This document shows positions 1 through 11,507 of a stretch of 64,000 nucleotides of DNA, in pieces. This DNA is from Smallanthus sonchifolius. Lineage: Eukaryota > Streptophyta > Magnoliopsida > Asterales > Asteraceae. The DNA lies in assembly GCA_023525975.1 (NCBI GenBank), contig CM042040.1:51615486-51679485 (forward strand), written 5' to 3'. Made by a program: the position numbers and the translations under genes. The notes below the pieces were generated by a model, which was not told the origin of the DNA, made no database searches, and was given only the letters and a program-made list of their open reading frames with translations. The stretch's first letter is position 1. Every line of letters starts with the position of its first letter.

Positions 1-480
1 TGTATTATACACATTGTGTATAAAACACTATGATGTTATATACATTGTGTAACAACATCATTGTGTATCATAATTGTGTAATACACTATGATCAGAATCC
101 AATCCGTAATACAATGTGTGTAATACACATCATTGTGTATTACAATGTGTGTAATACACATCATTGGGTAATGTGTATTACACACAAGTCTCAACATTAT
201 ATAATACACATCATTGTGTAATACACATCATTGTCTATCATATTGTCTATCAATCTGTAATAAAATGTGTGTAATACACATCATTGCCTATTACACACAT
301 GTCTCAACATTATATAATACACATCATTGTGTAATACACATCATTGTCTATCATATTGTCTAATACACATCATTGTGTATTACACACATGTCTCAACATT
401 ATATAATACACACTGATAAACTATAATACACATTCTCAAACTGTATTACACAATGATGATACAAAATACACAATTATAAT
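1..480. repeat. AT-rich minisatellite, GTGTAATACACATCATT type
   Basis: The block consists of variants of GTGTAATACACATCATTG and its complement, so it is both tandem and locally palindromic. A longer unit starting at ACACATGTCTCAACATTATA recurs near 181, 294 and 384, which gives a higher-order period of about 90-115 bases. The same CATTGTGTAATACAA theme returns at 47147-47580. The short ORF at 30-221 is an artefact of the repeat. Confidence 0.85.
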
Positions 481-840
481 AATTTAACCTAACATAATCG
501 GTGATCAACAAACAGCAAATTAAATAAGTACCAGACTGAACTTCATCAATCGCCATTAAATAAACCGAAAGAATCAGATGATGGAATATAAGAACGATTT
601 TGGAATCAGATGATGGAATTTAAGAACAATTTTGGAATAATCGAAAGAATATGGAATTTTGGAATCAGACTCCGCCGTAATCAATATCGCAAATCGTTAA
701 AGAGAGCAGGGATTGTGTTCCCAATATAATAAATGAAATTCCAAAAGTGCCCCTCCGCCCAAATTTGATGCAATGACAGATGTCCCTATCAGCGTCCTTC
801 TCACCCTTCTCACATTAAAATCCCTTTTTACCTGATTCTA
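481..840. mobile_element. Terminal segment of a TA-flanked element
   Basis: This AT-rich non-coding stretch ends in a pyrimidine-rich segment that runs into (TA)n. The last 80 bases resemble 47600-47690: both have CCTTCTYACCCTTCT, then a run ending in CCCTTTTTAC, then CTAACC and TATATA. In both places a minisatellite precedes the segment. I infer two members of one non-autonomous family. No protein is encoded and the superfamily is unknown. Confidence 0.5.

Positions 841-878
<38 letters not shown>
841..878. repeat. (TA)n microsatellite
   Basis: This is a run of TA dinucleotides between two element ends. Similar runs separate every element in this chain and in the 45.3-48.4 kb chain, so they mark the insertion preference. 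Confidence 0.9.
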
Positions 879-880
<2 letters not shown>

Positions 881-1076
881 TTTACTACCTACACATGTAT
901 AGGTAAAAATTTAAAAATATAAAAAGATATGTAAAAAATAGTTTGATTGTTTTTTATGTACATAAACACCCATGACAATATATAAAAATTACAAAATTCA
1001 AAAAATATAAACCACTGATAGGAGTTCTCAGAGTTCTAAAAATATTTAGAGTTCTCAAATGATACTAACCCTATAT

Positions 1077-1105
<29 letters not shown>
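879..1105. other. AT-rich spacer between TA runs
   Basis: This is non-coding. It starts just after (TA)n and ends in CTAACCC before the next TA run, so it may be another short TA-flanked element. I found no clear inverted terminal pair. Confidence 0.35.
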
Positions 1106-1107
<2 letters not shown>

Positions 1108-1577
1108 GGAAAGTTCCACTAATAAGTTATTTTTCGCTAAAAAATGCCAAGTGTGTCAAACGAACTCTGATTGAGTTCATTCCAGCGGCATTGGAACCGT
1201 CTCATCGAACCATAACCTGGACCCAAAAACCTAAACCCCCCTCCACCCGCACCCCATAAACCTAAGCCCCCCCTCCAATCCCCCGAAAAGCATAAAACCA
1301 CCACCTTCACCCCCCCCCCCAAAAAAAAAAAATCTACCCCCTCCACCCAAAAACCTAAACCCACGCCCACCCACCCCCAAAAACCTAAACCCCCCACCCA
1401 CAAAAAAAACCTAAATCATAAAAGCTAAACCCTAAAAGCTAAAATGGTAGAGTTCGACGAGACGGTTCCAACGCCGTTGAAAGGAGCTCAATCAGAGTTC
1501 GTTTGATGTCATTCTTAGCTTTTTTTTTCATTTCTTAGATTTATTAGCGAAAAACTACTTTTTATTTGAATCTCCAT
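1106..1577. mobile_element. Foldback MITE, family 1, copy a
   Basis: The outer ~100 bases on each side are inverted copies of each other. The left arm runs from AGGAAAGTTCCACTAATAAG through CAAACGAACTCTGATTGAG and GGAACCGTCTCATCGAAC. The right arm carries the complement. (TA)n lies on both sides. The interior (about 1230-1440) is C-rich with AAACCTAAACCCC motifs, a degenerate form of the plant telomere repeat. It does not encode a protein. A second copy lies at 47845-48396. Confidence 0.8.
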
Positions 1578-1594
1578 ATATATATATATATATA

Positions 1595-1918
1595 TATTGT
1601 GAGGTTCAAATGCTAACCAATATTTAAGTGATAACCATGATTACCACTCTCAAACACAGTGTTACGTATATGTAACAATTATCATTATGTTAATGTTACA
1701 TAAATGTAAACACTATGTGTCACGTATATGTAACATTATTTGGTACGTATACGTAAGACTCATCAATTCCGTATTTACGTTCAAAATATTGATTCAAGAT
1801 AGCTAAATACTATTTTAACAATTAAAAGAAAATATAATTTATAAATTATGTGATTGTTTTATAGTGGTTAGCACGGTTATCACATAAAAAGTTGGTTAGT
1901 ATTTGAACCCTTCCCTAT
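1595..1918. mobile_element. Foldback MITE, family 2
   Basis: The left end reads GGTTCAAATGCTAACCA followed by GTGATAACC. The right end holds the inverted counterparts GGTTATCAC and GGTTAGTATTTGAACC. The interior contains several palindromic GTTACGTATATGTAAC-type motifs. TA-rich sequence flanks both sides. There is no coding capacity. Confidence 0.75.
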
Positions 1919-1986
1919 ATATAAATAGTGGTTTAGGTATTTCTAGACCAATAATGATGCTTTTTCAAACAAAAATCAGATTTTTA
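1902..1986. repeat. 85-bp direct repeat, left copy
   Basis: This 85-base segment is repeated at 4598-4682 with two mismatches. It contains the last bases of MITE family 2 followed by about 65 bases of pararetroviral RT sequence. The two copies bracket the truncated Ty3 element D. It is far too long for a target-site duplication. Confidence 0.85.
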
Positions 1987-2471
1987 CGAGGTAGGTTACG
2001 AGGTAGGCATAATAATCAAAGAGGTTTAGAAAGATGTTATTGACAACTGACAAATAAAAGAATAGACAAAAAATTAGGATACTAGGATGCCAAAGAGACA
2101 CTTTTAAGTGTTGAATAGAATGCATAGCCCGCTATGCATGACAGACCTACGCAAATGCTTGATGGATTCGGGTTAAGTCCACCCACGTGACTCGCATAAG
2201 ATTAAAGTAGGATTTGATGTGCAATATAACATCCGATATGTTCATTACAAAGAAAGGAGAGATAGTAGTGGCATGAAATCATTCGAATCAATGGTGTAAG
2301 CCCTAACTATGTACCGTAAGCGTAATGCAACGAGTGTTCGTGTTTCGAATAATCTATGTCACGTTGTTTCAAAGGAAACTGAGATGAAACCTAGTAAGAG
2401 AAACAAAGTTTTAGTTATATTATGAGAAGCGACAAATTTCGAGGACGAAATTCTTGTAAGGTGGGTAGACT
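1987..2471 (+). mobile_element. Internal remnant upstream of LTR D
   Basis: This non-coding remnant leads into the 3' LTR. Its end has the pattern also seen in elements C and E: a TTTCGAGGACGAAA-type block, then a purine-rich tract (GTAAGGTGGGTAGACT) directly before TGTAACATCC. I see no integrase or chromodomain coding, so the internal part is truncated or non-autonomous. Confidence 0.6.
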
Positions 2472-4597
2472 TGTAACATCCCAAATATTACACACCTCAA
2501 AAGGTAGGGGTTAAAAACGTAAGTTAGGCAAAGTAAGAGGGGGGCAACATGAAATATCGATTAAACCTAAATCTCCATTTCATTTAACAGCCACCACCCC
2601 CTCATTTATCCTTAAATTTAGGCCAAGACACAAGAGAGAAAAGAAAAAGGAAAGAATTCCCGTTTTTGGGGTACCCAGTAGCAAAGATCGAATGATCCCC
2701 GGAGATCTAACCGTCCGATTGTTCTCAATCTTGGATTGAAGCTTCATAGAACATAAACGAAGACTTCCACCGTAATGTTTTTAATTTTGATGACTGGAGG
2801 TCGGGTTTTGCTGTCACAAACAGTACAACGATTTTTAAGAGATTCTGGCGACTGTTTCGGTTTTCCGACGACGTCGGAGGTGGTTTCCGGTGGCGGCTAA
2901 GTGGGGATCTGGTAGATCTCGGTGGGACGGTTCCGTAGATCAATCGGAGTTCGTTTGCTATAGTTTTGAGCTACTCGTATGTTTGTCAGCAAATCTTATA
3001 AAGGTAACAACTTTACATAAAGTTTACGTTTATAACAAAGAGTAGTATATGAATTATGGATATATGATGATATCAAGTCTTTTGAACGATTAGAGGTGGA
3101 AGCTTTACGTATTTAAAGATCGGATATGAATTTGTTCTTGAGATACTACTTTATATTGAACAAATAGTTTCTATTGAACAAAGTAGTTTATATTGAAAAA
3201 GTAGTTTCTATTGAAACAGTAGTTTCTATTGAACAAATAGTTTCTATTGAACAAAGTAGTTTCTATTGAAAAAATAGTTTCTATTGAACAAATAGTTCCG
3301 ATATGAACCATGACCCGATACTAGTCTAGTTTCGATATGAACCATGACCCGAAACTACCATAGTTTCAATATAAACTACTTATCGAAACTACTAGGTCCA
3401 AGCATGGAAAAGTTTAGTGTCAATAAGGAACACTGCCTTATGTGAATGACCTTATTATACAGATTGTGAGTAGCATTAGTGACGCTCAGTAACCAGCTAA
3501 ATGTATTTCAGAAACTACTCATCAGGTGAGTTCTATGTGCCCCCTCTATGTTATGTGCAAATCATTTTAATTGTTTTGGGGTTGAGGTGTATACACTAAA
3601 TGCATAAGTGTTATGAATGCCAATGTGATCATACGTGATATATATACATATATGTATTAAAACGAATGAAGAACAAAGAATGAAACGTATGTTTACAAAG
3701 AATGAATGAAAGAATGTCATAACGTAAATGAATGAAATCTTGCTTTATATTCTATATATTGCATGTTATGAATGTATGTAAACGTTATGGACACTTCGAT
3801 GACAACGGCTACTTCTGTAGACGGACGACCACGTGACTATTTTGCAACCGAAAAAAGTACGTTCCTTCGCAAGCTAGGACGTACGAAAGGCATTAATGGG
3901 TGGTCGAAGTAAATGCTTTAATATTATAACGGTTGCATAAACAATATTTCACGTGGAAAACGGATGCCTTAGGGCAGACATGCGAATGAACGGACTATGA
4001 CGGTAGGACGGTTATGACGGACGGCCGAGGGTTTGCCGGACAGTTTATTGGCGGACGGTTTCTAGGACCGGACGAGTAAAGGGGCTACGACGGTAGCTTA
4101 ATGGCGTATGTCTTTGTGACATACGTAGTAAAAGACGGGTTAATCACCCTTATGTGTATGACCAATGAATGTTAATGAATAAAAAGGTGAATACATATTT
4201 ATGTACTCGCATATGAACGACAAATGAAGGTTAATGATATGTTAATGTGTACTTATATATTTATATATTTATACATACTTTTAAAGAAATAAGGTTCATA
4301 CCTATTTGTTTTAAACTAGAACTCACCAGCGTTAGCTGACTTTTAGTATACACTTCAGGTAGCAAGAAAAAGGACATGCGAAGGCATGAAGGCTACCCGG
4401 CATGAGACTGACATCCCACTTTTATTAATACTATGACAATGCTTATGTTTAATTGTTAAGACTTCCGCTGCTATGATATGTACTTGAAAGATAAATGCTT
4501 CCGCTGTGTTGAATGTTTTTAATTTATGATTCAGTATCGATGACTATGTTTATGAGTAAATCCAACAAGTGAGGTTACCCAGGAAAAGGGCCTTACA
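2472..4597 (+). mobile_element. 3' LTR of truncated Ty3/gypsy element D
   Basis: The LTR starts TGTAACATCC after a polypurine tract and ends GGCCTTACA, the same boundaries as elements A and C. It shares blocks with LTR E, for example GTGAGTTCTATGTGCCCC at 3530 and 44482. An 18-base tandem repeat (TTTCTATTGAACAAATAG type) occupies 3150-3300. No 5' LTR is present, so the element is truncated. The short ORF on the minus strand at 2725-2943 is not supported as a gene. Confidence 0.85.
3150..3300. repeat. 18-bp tandem repeat inside LTR D
   Basis: About eight imperfect copies of TAGTTTCTATTGAACAAA are present. They sit in the part of the LTR where elements E, A and C carry their own unrelated tandem repeats. 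Confidence 0.85.
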
Positions 4598-4682
4598 TTT
4601 GAACCCTTCCCTATATATAAATAGTGGTTTAGTTATTTCTAGACCAAAAATGATGCTTTTTCAAACAAAAATCAGATTTTTA
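4598..4682. repeat. 85-bp direct repeat, right copy
   Basis: This matches 1902-1986 with two mismatches and continues into the pararetroviral RT fragment. Confidence 0.85.
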
Positions 4683-5361
4683 GGCTATAATATTAAAAAT
4701 GGAAACATTATTCCTATCAATAGAAGTATGGAATTTGGGTCAAAATTCTCATATGAAATTCATGATAAAACTCAACTTCAAAGATTTCTAGGAAGTCTAA
4801 ATTATATTCTTCCTTATTATAAAAATTTAGCTGAGGATACTTCCGTTTTATATGACAGACTAAAAAAGAATCCTCAATCGTGGTCTGAAAAGCATACTAA
4901 AACTGTTCAAAAAATTAAGCAGAAAGTTAAAAACATTCCTTGCTTAATGATAGCCAACCCATAATGGAAAAAAAAACTATTGAAACAGAAGCTTCTGATA
5001 TAGGCTATGGAGGAATTCTCAAACAAATTTCTCCTATAAATAACCCAGAATATTTGGTTCGATTCCATTCAGGAAAATGGAATAACAGTCAAAAAAATTA
5101 TGCTATTATTGCAAAAGAGATTCTGGCAATAGTAATATGTGTTTTAAAATTTCAAGATGATTTATATAATCAAAGGTTTACTATAAAAACCGATTGTCAA
5201 GCAGCAAAATTTATGTTTGCAACAGATTTCAAACATGATGTCTGAAAACAAAAGTTTGCAAGATGACAATCACATTTAGCCCCATTTGATTTAATATTGT
5301 TTATAAAAAAGGTAGTGGTAATAGTCTTCCTGATTTTCTTACCAGGGAATATTTTAATTAA
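4616..5361 (+). pseudogene. Endogenous pararetrovirus RT (C-terminal) and RNase H, copy 1
   Basis: The translation shows the end of a caulimovirid reverse transcriptase (IRFLGYNIKNG, LQRFLGSLNYI) followed by an RNase H domain (EASDIGYGGILKQ, LVRFHSG, WNNSQKNYA, KEILAIV, TDCQAAKF). The catalytic RT core is missing because the fragment starts inside the domain. The frame is broken between 4940 and 4985, by a stop near 5242, and by a one-base loss near 5290. The final codons end in TAA at 5359-5361, and the next viral ORF starts at the adjacent ATG. It is an old, inactive integrated copy. The family is clear; the genus is not assigned. Confidence 0.85.
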
Positions 5362-6415
5362 ATGGCTCATTACAAAGGACCATTAAAAAAGTCTCTCTCT
5401 GAAATTCAGAGCCAGAGAGAAGAAATTACTCATGATATATTACGCCAACAAATTCATATTATTGAGATTCAAAATAATCTTTTTTGACTCCAAAAACAAT
5501 ATCCTATTATGTTATAAATAAGAATAACCATATTGCTTATCTAATTAAAAGATCACAAATATTAAGTGACAAAATGATAATTATTTCATGTGGATAAATA
5601 TTTCAGAAATGCTTCCTTGGGAACAAGGAAGAGGAAGGGGTCGATCTCCCTCTCATAGGGGAAGAGGAAGTCACAGCCAAAACCAAAGGGTTATATCCTA
5701 ATTTGGTAACAAAAAATTGGTGGCAGAGAACATTTCTTCTATAGGATCTATATCAACATGAGATGAGACTCTTTATAAGGAGTTTTTAGCCTACAAGGCC
5801 TCTCAAAAGTCAAAAGACACATAAGCATCATATGTTAAAGCTGTTTCTAATGAAACAGAAGATGATATAAAAAACTGGGCTCAAAGTCCACACAAAGAGG
5901 TTATACTCCTTTTGGAAAATAAAGATCTAAAATGGAAGAATAACCCATGGTTGTTAATACACAGATACATGGATACAGGATTCTATCCTGTAGAGGCATA
6001 TAAGCCTAGACAATATTATGAACATATTCTAAAAGAAGAAAATTGTGAAATTGAGCATTATCATGGAGGAAACTCTAATGTCTACAGCTTCAGCAAAATT
6101 GTTATAAAACAGATCATATCTGTAGAAACTTGGGGAACTTCTCCCTTAAGAGAAAGAGAGCTTATACACCCACAAACAAAAATTCCAACTAAATATAATT
6201 ATTGGGATTATATGAATGCCTTTTATAAAGCATTATTATATGAGAACCCGAAGCAGAAACATTCGTAGTTCATAAAAAATTGTTCTCATATTTACGGAAA
6301 GGAAATTCCAGTCTGGTTTTATAAATGGTGGCTATCTTTTGGTCCATCCATAAAGATCCTACCAGATTTATATAAAAATCTGTATACTCAATGGGAAGAG
6401 GTATCTCCAGCTTAA
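5362..6415 (+). pseudogene. Pararetroviral ORF downstream of RT, function not recognised
   Basis: The ORF starts MAHYKGPLKKSLSEIQSQ immediately after the RT stop codon and breaks near 5485. A second stretch of one reading frame from about 5600 to 6415 has a basic, RGRGRS-rich start and a body with WLLIHRYMDTGFYP, VWFYKWWLSFGPS and LYTQWEEVSP. It has at least five internal stops. The position after RT/RNase H and before the intergenic promoter is where several caulimovirids place a transactivator or inclusion-body gene. That role is inferred from position only; I do not recognise a domain. Confidence 0.6.
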
Positions 6416-7150
6416 TAGAAGCACAACAAAATGAAAATTTCATCAAAGAGATGCCCGCATCTCATTTCTTTGTCTAATTTAGTATTCCATGGATTTGAAA
6501 ATGGTCTCCAGAGGTTGGTTATACCGGCCAAAATATTCTTTGTCTTCATAGCATTTCTTTTACAAAATTCTGGAAAAAGATGACAACGGTCACAAATGGT
6601 ATTATAGAAAGCCATGATACAATAGAAAAAATTAAAAACACAATTAAGAATTATGAAGAACAGGCACATAGCCAACCACAGAAGGAGGCTCCTAGCCCAT
6701 TTAGACATATTGTTAGAAAAATCCAAACAATGAAGGGCTGATCAAATCACTAACAAAGAAATTGTGGATTATTATTTAGCTGAAATGAAGAAAGATCTTA
6801 TAAAAAATTTTAACAAAGGAGGATCTCCTTCAACAATGTCAATCTCATCACAGACTGAAGAGGAAGAAAAAAAATTTCAAGAAGGGCAAGATGATACTTT
6901 TAGATGAAGAATACATCAGCCATATTCTTAATGAATACAAGCAAGAATTCAACCCAGATAATGTATCTGGAAAACTCAAAAACAAGATGTGACAATAGGC
7001 CCCACAAGAGCATGATCAGAAGACTCCCATAATAGTTCGTGTCGCAGATACCATTATGCACTCTGACATTATAATTGCTAGTCACTATTTACTTTTTGAA
7101 AAGTTAGCAAAATAATTGCTATTTACTGTTTCCTTTTTGACAAAATTGTC
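6416..7150 (+). pseudogene. Degenerate continuation of the pararetroviral ORF region
   Basis: Short open pieces in changing frames remain, such as a basic stretch with IIESHDTIEKIKNTIKNYEE near 6605. Stops are frequent. Composition matches the viral sequence on both sides. The minus-strand ORFs here are treated as chance. Confidence 0.45.
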
Positions 7151-7714
7151 TGTCTAGGTCCCATATTAGGAATCTTGTATACTTTTCTCCACCTATATAA
7201 GGGGACTATCTTCTTATGTAAAAAATAGAACTCGGAGAACACCTCCACTACTACTCTTGTAAAATAACTCTGAAATAATATATTTGAAGTTTATATTGTG
7301 AAGCTTGAAGTTCCACATCCGAAAGAGAAAATCTGGTAAAATTATTTAATATTTTAAATTTTATATTTTAAATGATCGCCTCTATTAGAGGCTATGTTTC
7401 TTAAGTGTTAAAATGCTATGATAACTTGAACAAGATACGTGAAAAAAAAAGTAAGGGATTTGATTGTGGGCAAGGTTATAAATAATTTTAATAATCTAGA
7501 TGATGGTTAAACTCTTAGGGACCTTATAGTCGCTTATTACTGGATTGGTGCACAAGGCGTTTCATGGGTCTGACCTTTACCTATCATCATTTATTTTGCT
7601 TAAATTATCTATGCAAAATGATCCTTTTGGCCTACGAATCCTTAAGTTTTATTTTCATTTAAGTCTTATTTTCAATTTTTATTTACTTTATACTTTATTA
7701 AGAAAGGTCCTGAA
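7151..7714 (+). promoter_or_regulatory. Pararetroviral intergenic region with TATA box
   Basis: TATATAA lies at 7194-7200, preceded by CTCCACC and followed by a leader of about 500 bases up to the primer-binding site. In caulimovirids the pregenomic RNA promoter sits in this interval between the last ORF and the primer site. About 100 bases of it (7615-7714), together with the primer site, are repeated in inverted orientation at 38448-38560. Confidence 0.7.
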
Positions 7715-7727
7715 TGGTATCAGAGCC
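7715..7727 (+). other. Primer-binding site for initiator-Met tRNA (pararetrovirus)
   Basis: TGGTATCAGAGCC is complementary to the 3' end of plant initiator tRNA-Met, the minus-strand primer of caulimovirids. There is no LTR end directly upstream, which separates it from the retrotransposon primer sites in this window. The first movement-protein ATG follows 63 bases downstream. Confidence 0.85.
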
Positions 7728-7790
7728 AAGTGCTCTTAAAATAAACCTTGTTTAATGTTTGAATGTGCAGATCAACACTTATTCTCTTAG

Positions 7791-8316
7791 ATGAATATCT
7801 TAAAGAGCAACGATACTGTTAAAAACAATATTGGAGAAGAGTATGAGATTCCTCATAATTTAGATTTATTAAACAAATGGACAATTCCAAAAATGGATTA
7901 CAAATTAATTTATAAATTAGGAACCTTTAAAAAGTTAGGGTTAAAACAAGTTAAAACAACTGAAGAAACATTTTCTTTAAACAAAGAAAACATGGTTATT
8001 AAACTATTGTTAAATAAAGATTTGAATAAATATAAAAAAGATTACAAGTTTTTGCATATAGGACTTGTGCAAATTGCATTTAAACCTTTAACCTTAGAAG
8101 GCCTTCCAGAAAGTTTTGTAGCAGCTCTTAGAGATGCTAGAAATTTAGACTGGAAGCAATCTCTTATAGGGATTGTTCAAACTAGTCTGGCTCATGGGCC
8201 GGTTTATTTCAATGAGTATCCTAATCTTTAATTATCTTTATCAGATGTTAATATTTCTGATGCTTTAACCTTAAATGTTAAGACTCATGGTTATAACTAT
8301 GCTCCAGGATCAGAAG
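7791..8316 (+). pseudogene. Pararetroviral movement protein, N-terminal part
   Basis: The frame starts MNILKSNDTV and includes FLHIGLVQIAFKPLTLEGLP and AALRDARN, a block typical of caulimovirid movement proteins (30K superfamily). One in-frame TAA lies at 8229-8231, and the frame continues beyond it. The gene is cut at 8316 by retrotransposon A. The coding sequence resumes at 29117 after the AGAAG target duplication, in the same frame. Broken and inactive. Confidence 0.85.
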
Positions 8317-10407
8317 TGTAAGGCTTCACTCGTTGGATTTACTCATTCACAAACAGTTATTAAACTTGAATATCAAATAACGCAGCGGAAAATTTCATTC
8401 AAACATAATGTCAACATTGTTTAAACATGCGGAAGCGTATACATTGTCTAAAACATAAATACATCGTAACTAAATCATAACATGATGCCAGTCTTCATGA
8501 TCAGCCGGGTAACTCATCTCGCTAGCCAAGCATCCTCGTCCATCCTCATAACCTGCCATAACCTGAACGTGCATACTAAAAGTCAGCTACGCTGGTGAGT
8601 TCAAGTTTTCATTCGATTTAAGAAATGGTTCATCATTCAATAATTCATTAGGGTTTAACATCATGTATAAGAAAACAGGGCCTTTCGTCCATCATTAAAA
8701 ACATTTAAACATTTTATCATCATCAGAAACACCGTTGAACGGATCGTTCGTTTAAAACATTTTACATTCATTTAAGTCATACATTATTATCCAAATCTGT
8801 GTTACCATTCGTTCCGTCAATTAGTATTGTATTGCCCCTAAGGCTTAACTACACGAAGACCGACAATAAAATACATTCCGTCAATTCCCTTTTGTATTGC
8901 CCCCAAGGCTTAACTACACGAGGACCGACAATACTCATTTAGTTGCCCCTATGGCTCCCATGTCCATAAACCGACAACTTCCATCGACAGCTATGGCTCA
9001 CAGCCATAACACCGTCGGATCATAATTTAACCTTCATAAGGTCACGTTAACCCCTGAGTAACCGTCGTTACTCCCTTACCAGTTGTACAACATCATAACC
9101 ATTGACAGGCTATAAAGACACTGCCCCTGTTGTTCTTATGGCAACTATGGCTCGCTGTCCATAATCTACCACGAGGCTGGAATTACATTCCCATACTTCA
9201 TTCATCAATTCCATTCATTTGACAGATTAGATTTGTAATGACTTCTTTAAAACTTTTGCCCCTTTCTTTTCTTTTCATAAAACCTTTCATTCATTTTCAA
9301 AACCCTTTACCTTCAGTTTAAACCATTTCTTTATAAATATTCCGTTCGTAAACATTCCATTCATAAAACTTTCTTTTCATAAACCGTTCATTCCAAATCA
9401 TTTCATTTCGTAAACATAGTTTCATAAGCATCATTTTGTAAACATCGTTTCGTATAACATCGTTTCGTAAACATCGTTTCGTAAACATCGTTTCGTAAAA
9501 CATCGTTTCTTATGTATGCGCACCAGCCCAAAAACACTATTAAAACATTTAAAAGAGGGCTTCTAGAACTCACCTGATAAGCTAATCTGGGTTGTCCTAA
9601 ACAAAGGTCCCACAACGTCACTTCCGATCTAAATTGATTAGTTAAATACACATCAGACCAAATCCCGACTCTAACGGTTTAACCTTCTAAACATACTGAC
9701 TTTACCTAAACAGCCTGATGCATGCGCACTTAGCAAGTGCGCTTTGTTCTTGCGTACTTAATAAGTGCGCGAACTTTGCTTCATGCGTACTTGATAAGTA
9801 CGAAGGACCCTCTTCATGCGTACTTGATAAGTACGCAGGACCCTCTTCATGCGTACTTGATAAGTACGCAGGACCCTCTTCATGCGTACTTGATAAGTAC
9901 GTAGGTTCTGCTTCCTCGCAAAAACCCTAACTTTCGCATTCGGGTCTGATCACGTCAAGATCCCGAACTTGTTTACATTCAAAACGTTTTCTTTTCATTA
10001 AGGAACTCAAATCTATCTTTTTCTTCCAGTTTCATCCGTAAAAACATTACCTTTTCATCCAAAACCTGAAGAACCCAAAAACGAATAAAAACTCAGATCT
10101 AGGTTGGATCGTTACCTGTATCGAGCTTCTGATTCGGAGGTTCTTCTCACGAGCTATGAGAGAATGGTGGAGTGACTTAGGTTATTTATAGGGTCGATCC
10201 GCCAACTTTCTCTCTCTACGGTTTCTCTCTCTAGAACTTGCAAATGAGAGAATGGTGGAGTGACTTAGGTTATTTATAGGGGAAGTGACTCCTCCCCTCA
10301 AGTTCGCCGGCCTATCTGGCCCGGCCCGTCACGCCACGTTCATTTATTCCTTTCGTCTTACGTATAACCTGTTATTTTAATCGTCGTCTTATTTTTGGGA
10401 TGTTACA
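8317..10407 (-). mobile_element. 3' LTR of element A
   Basis: On the plus strand it starts TGTAAGGCTTCACTCG and ends GGGATGTTACA. It carries the palindromic array at 9718-9905 and a TTTCGTAAACATCG tandem region at about 9330-9520. Compared with the right LTR it lacks a block of about 15 bases near its first 25 bases. The short ORFs in it are repeat-derived. Confidence 0.92.
9718..9905. repeat. GTAC-core palindrome array in element A left LTR
   Basis: About six units carry an inverted pair such as GCGTACTTGATAAGTACGC, spaced about 33 bases apart by GACCCTCTT-type spacers. Each unit can form a hairpin. Confidence 0.9.
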
Positions 10408-10425
10408 AGTCTACCCCCTTACGAT
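10408..10425 (-). other. Polypurine tract of element A
   Basis: On the minus strand this reads GTAAGGGGGTAGACT directly before the LTR start TGTAACATCC. It is the expected plus-strand primer and matches the tract of element C. Confidence 0.85.
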
Positions 10426-10494
10426 AGGTTTCGTCCCCGAAACCTATCATAAGTCAAATAGATGAGGGTACGACTCCCTCATTTCCTTCTCCGT

Positions 10495-11439
10495 TTACAA
10501 AGTAGATTCCGATCCCTTTCGGTGCTTCCATTGGACTTTAACCAATCGAATAATCTTATTACGCAAACGCTTCTCCTTTCTGTCTAAGACGGCCACAGGT
10601 TCTTCGATGTAGGTAAGGTTGTTGTCGACCTCGATGTCAGTAAGTGGTACGTGAGCCGATTCATACGCCAAACACTTTCGCAAGTGTAATACATGGAAGG
10701 TAGGATGAATCCCACTTAACTCATCAGGAAACTCTAACCGATAAGCGACTTCACCAACCCGTGCCATTATCCTGAATGGTCCGACAAACCTCGGACTTAA
10801 CTTTCCTCTCTTCCTGAATCATATGATTCCCTCCCAGGGTGACACTTTCAACATTACTCTGTCCCCAACATCAAACTCAATAGTCCTTCGTCGTTTATCC
10901 GCATAGGATTTCTGACGATCTTGTGCGGCCTTCATTTTTTCTTTGATTTGATCAAACCTTTCTGATGTTTCTCTTACGACTTCAATACTTCCTAATTCCT
11001 TCTGTCCAATCTCACCCCAACAAACCGGGGTCCTGCATCTTCTCCCATATGACATTTCGTAAGGCGGCATGCCTATAGTCGTGTGATGACTATTGTTGTA
11101 GGAGAATTCGGCTAACGACAGATGACTGTCCCAACTGCCGCCAAAATCGATAATACAAGCACGAAGCATATCGTCCAATGTCTGAATGGTCCTTTCGGAC
11201 TGACCATCCGTTTGTGGGTGGTATGCCGTGCTGATATTAAGCCTCGTGCCCATCGCCTCGTGAAATCTTTTCCAGAACCTAGATGTGAATCGTGTGTCCC
11301 GGTCAGATACGATCGTCAAAGGCATCCCATGCCGTGCTACTACTTCGTTAATAAATATTTCCGCTAACCTTTCCGACGAGAACGTCTCGCGAATAGGTTG
11401 GAAATGAGCATCTTCGTTAAACGGTCCATAATTACCCAA
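10495..11439 (-). pseudogene. Element A integrase C-terminal half and chromodomain
   Basis: From high to low coordinates: the integrase core (IVSDRDTRFTSRFWKR, then YHPQTDGQSERTIQ with the catalytic Glu), the SYADKRRR and GDRVMLKVSPW module, a stop near 10819, then FHVLHLRKCLA and a chromodomain-like end (VKVQWKHRKGSE). The first catalytic Asp region lies in another frame upstream. The ORF is broken at about 11440 and 10819 and ends early after GSESTL, where element C has GSEATWE. Confidence 0.85.
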
Positions 11440-11507
11440 ATGGTGTCATGACTTTTAGCTGTGCGAGGTAGCTTGGTTATGAAGTCCATGGTAATGTGTT
11501 CCCACTT

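Noticed and set aside
1137..1403. 88-codon Gly/Trp/Val-rich minus-strand ORF
   Set aside because: It is a translation of the C-rich telomere-like interior of a MITE.
6412..6726. 104-codon minus-strand hydrophobic ORF
   Set aside because: It lies opposite degraded viral coding sequence; hydrophobicity follows from the complementary codons.
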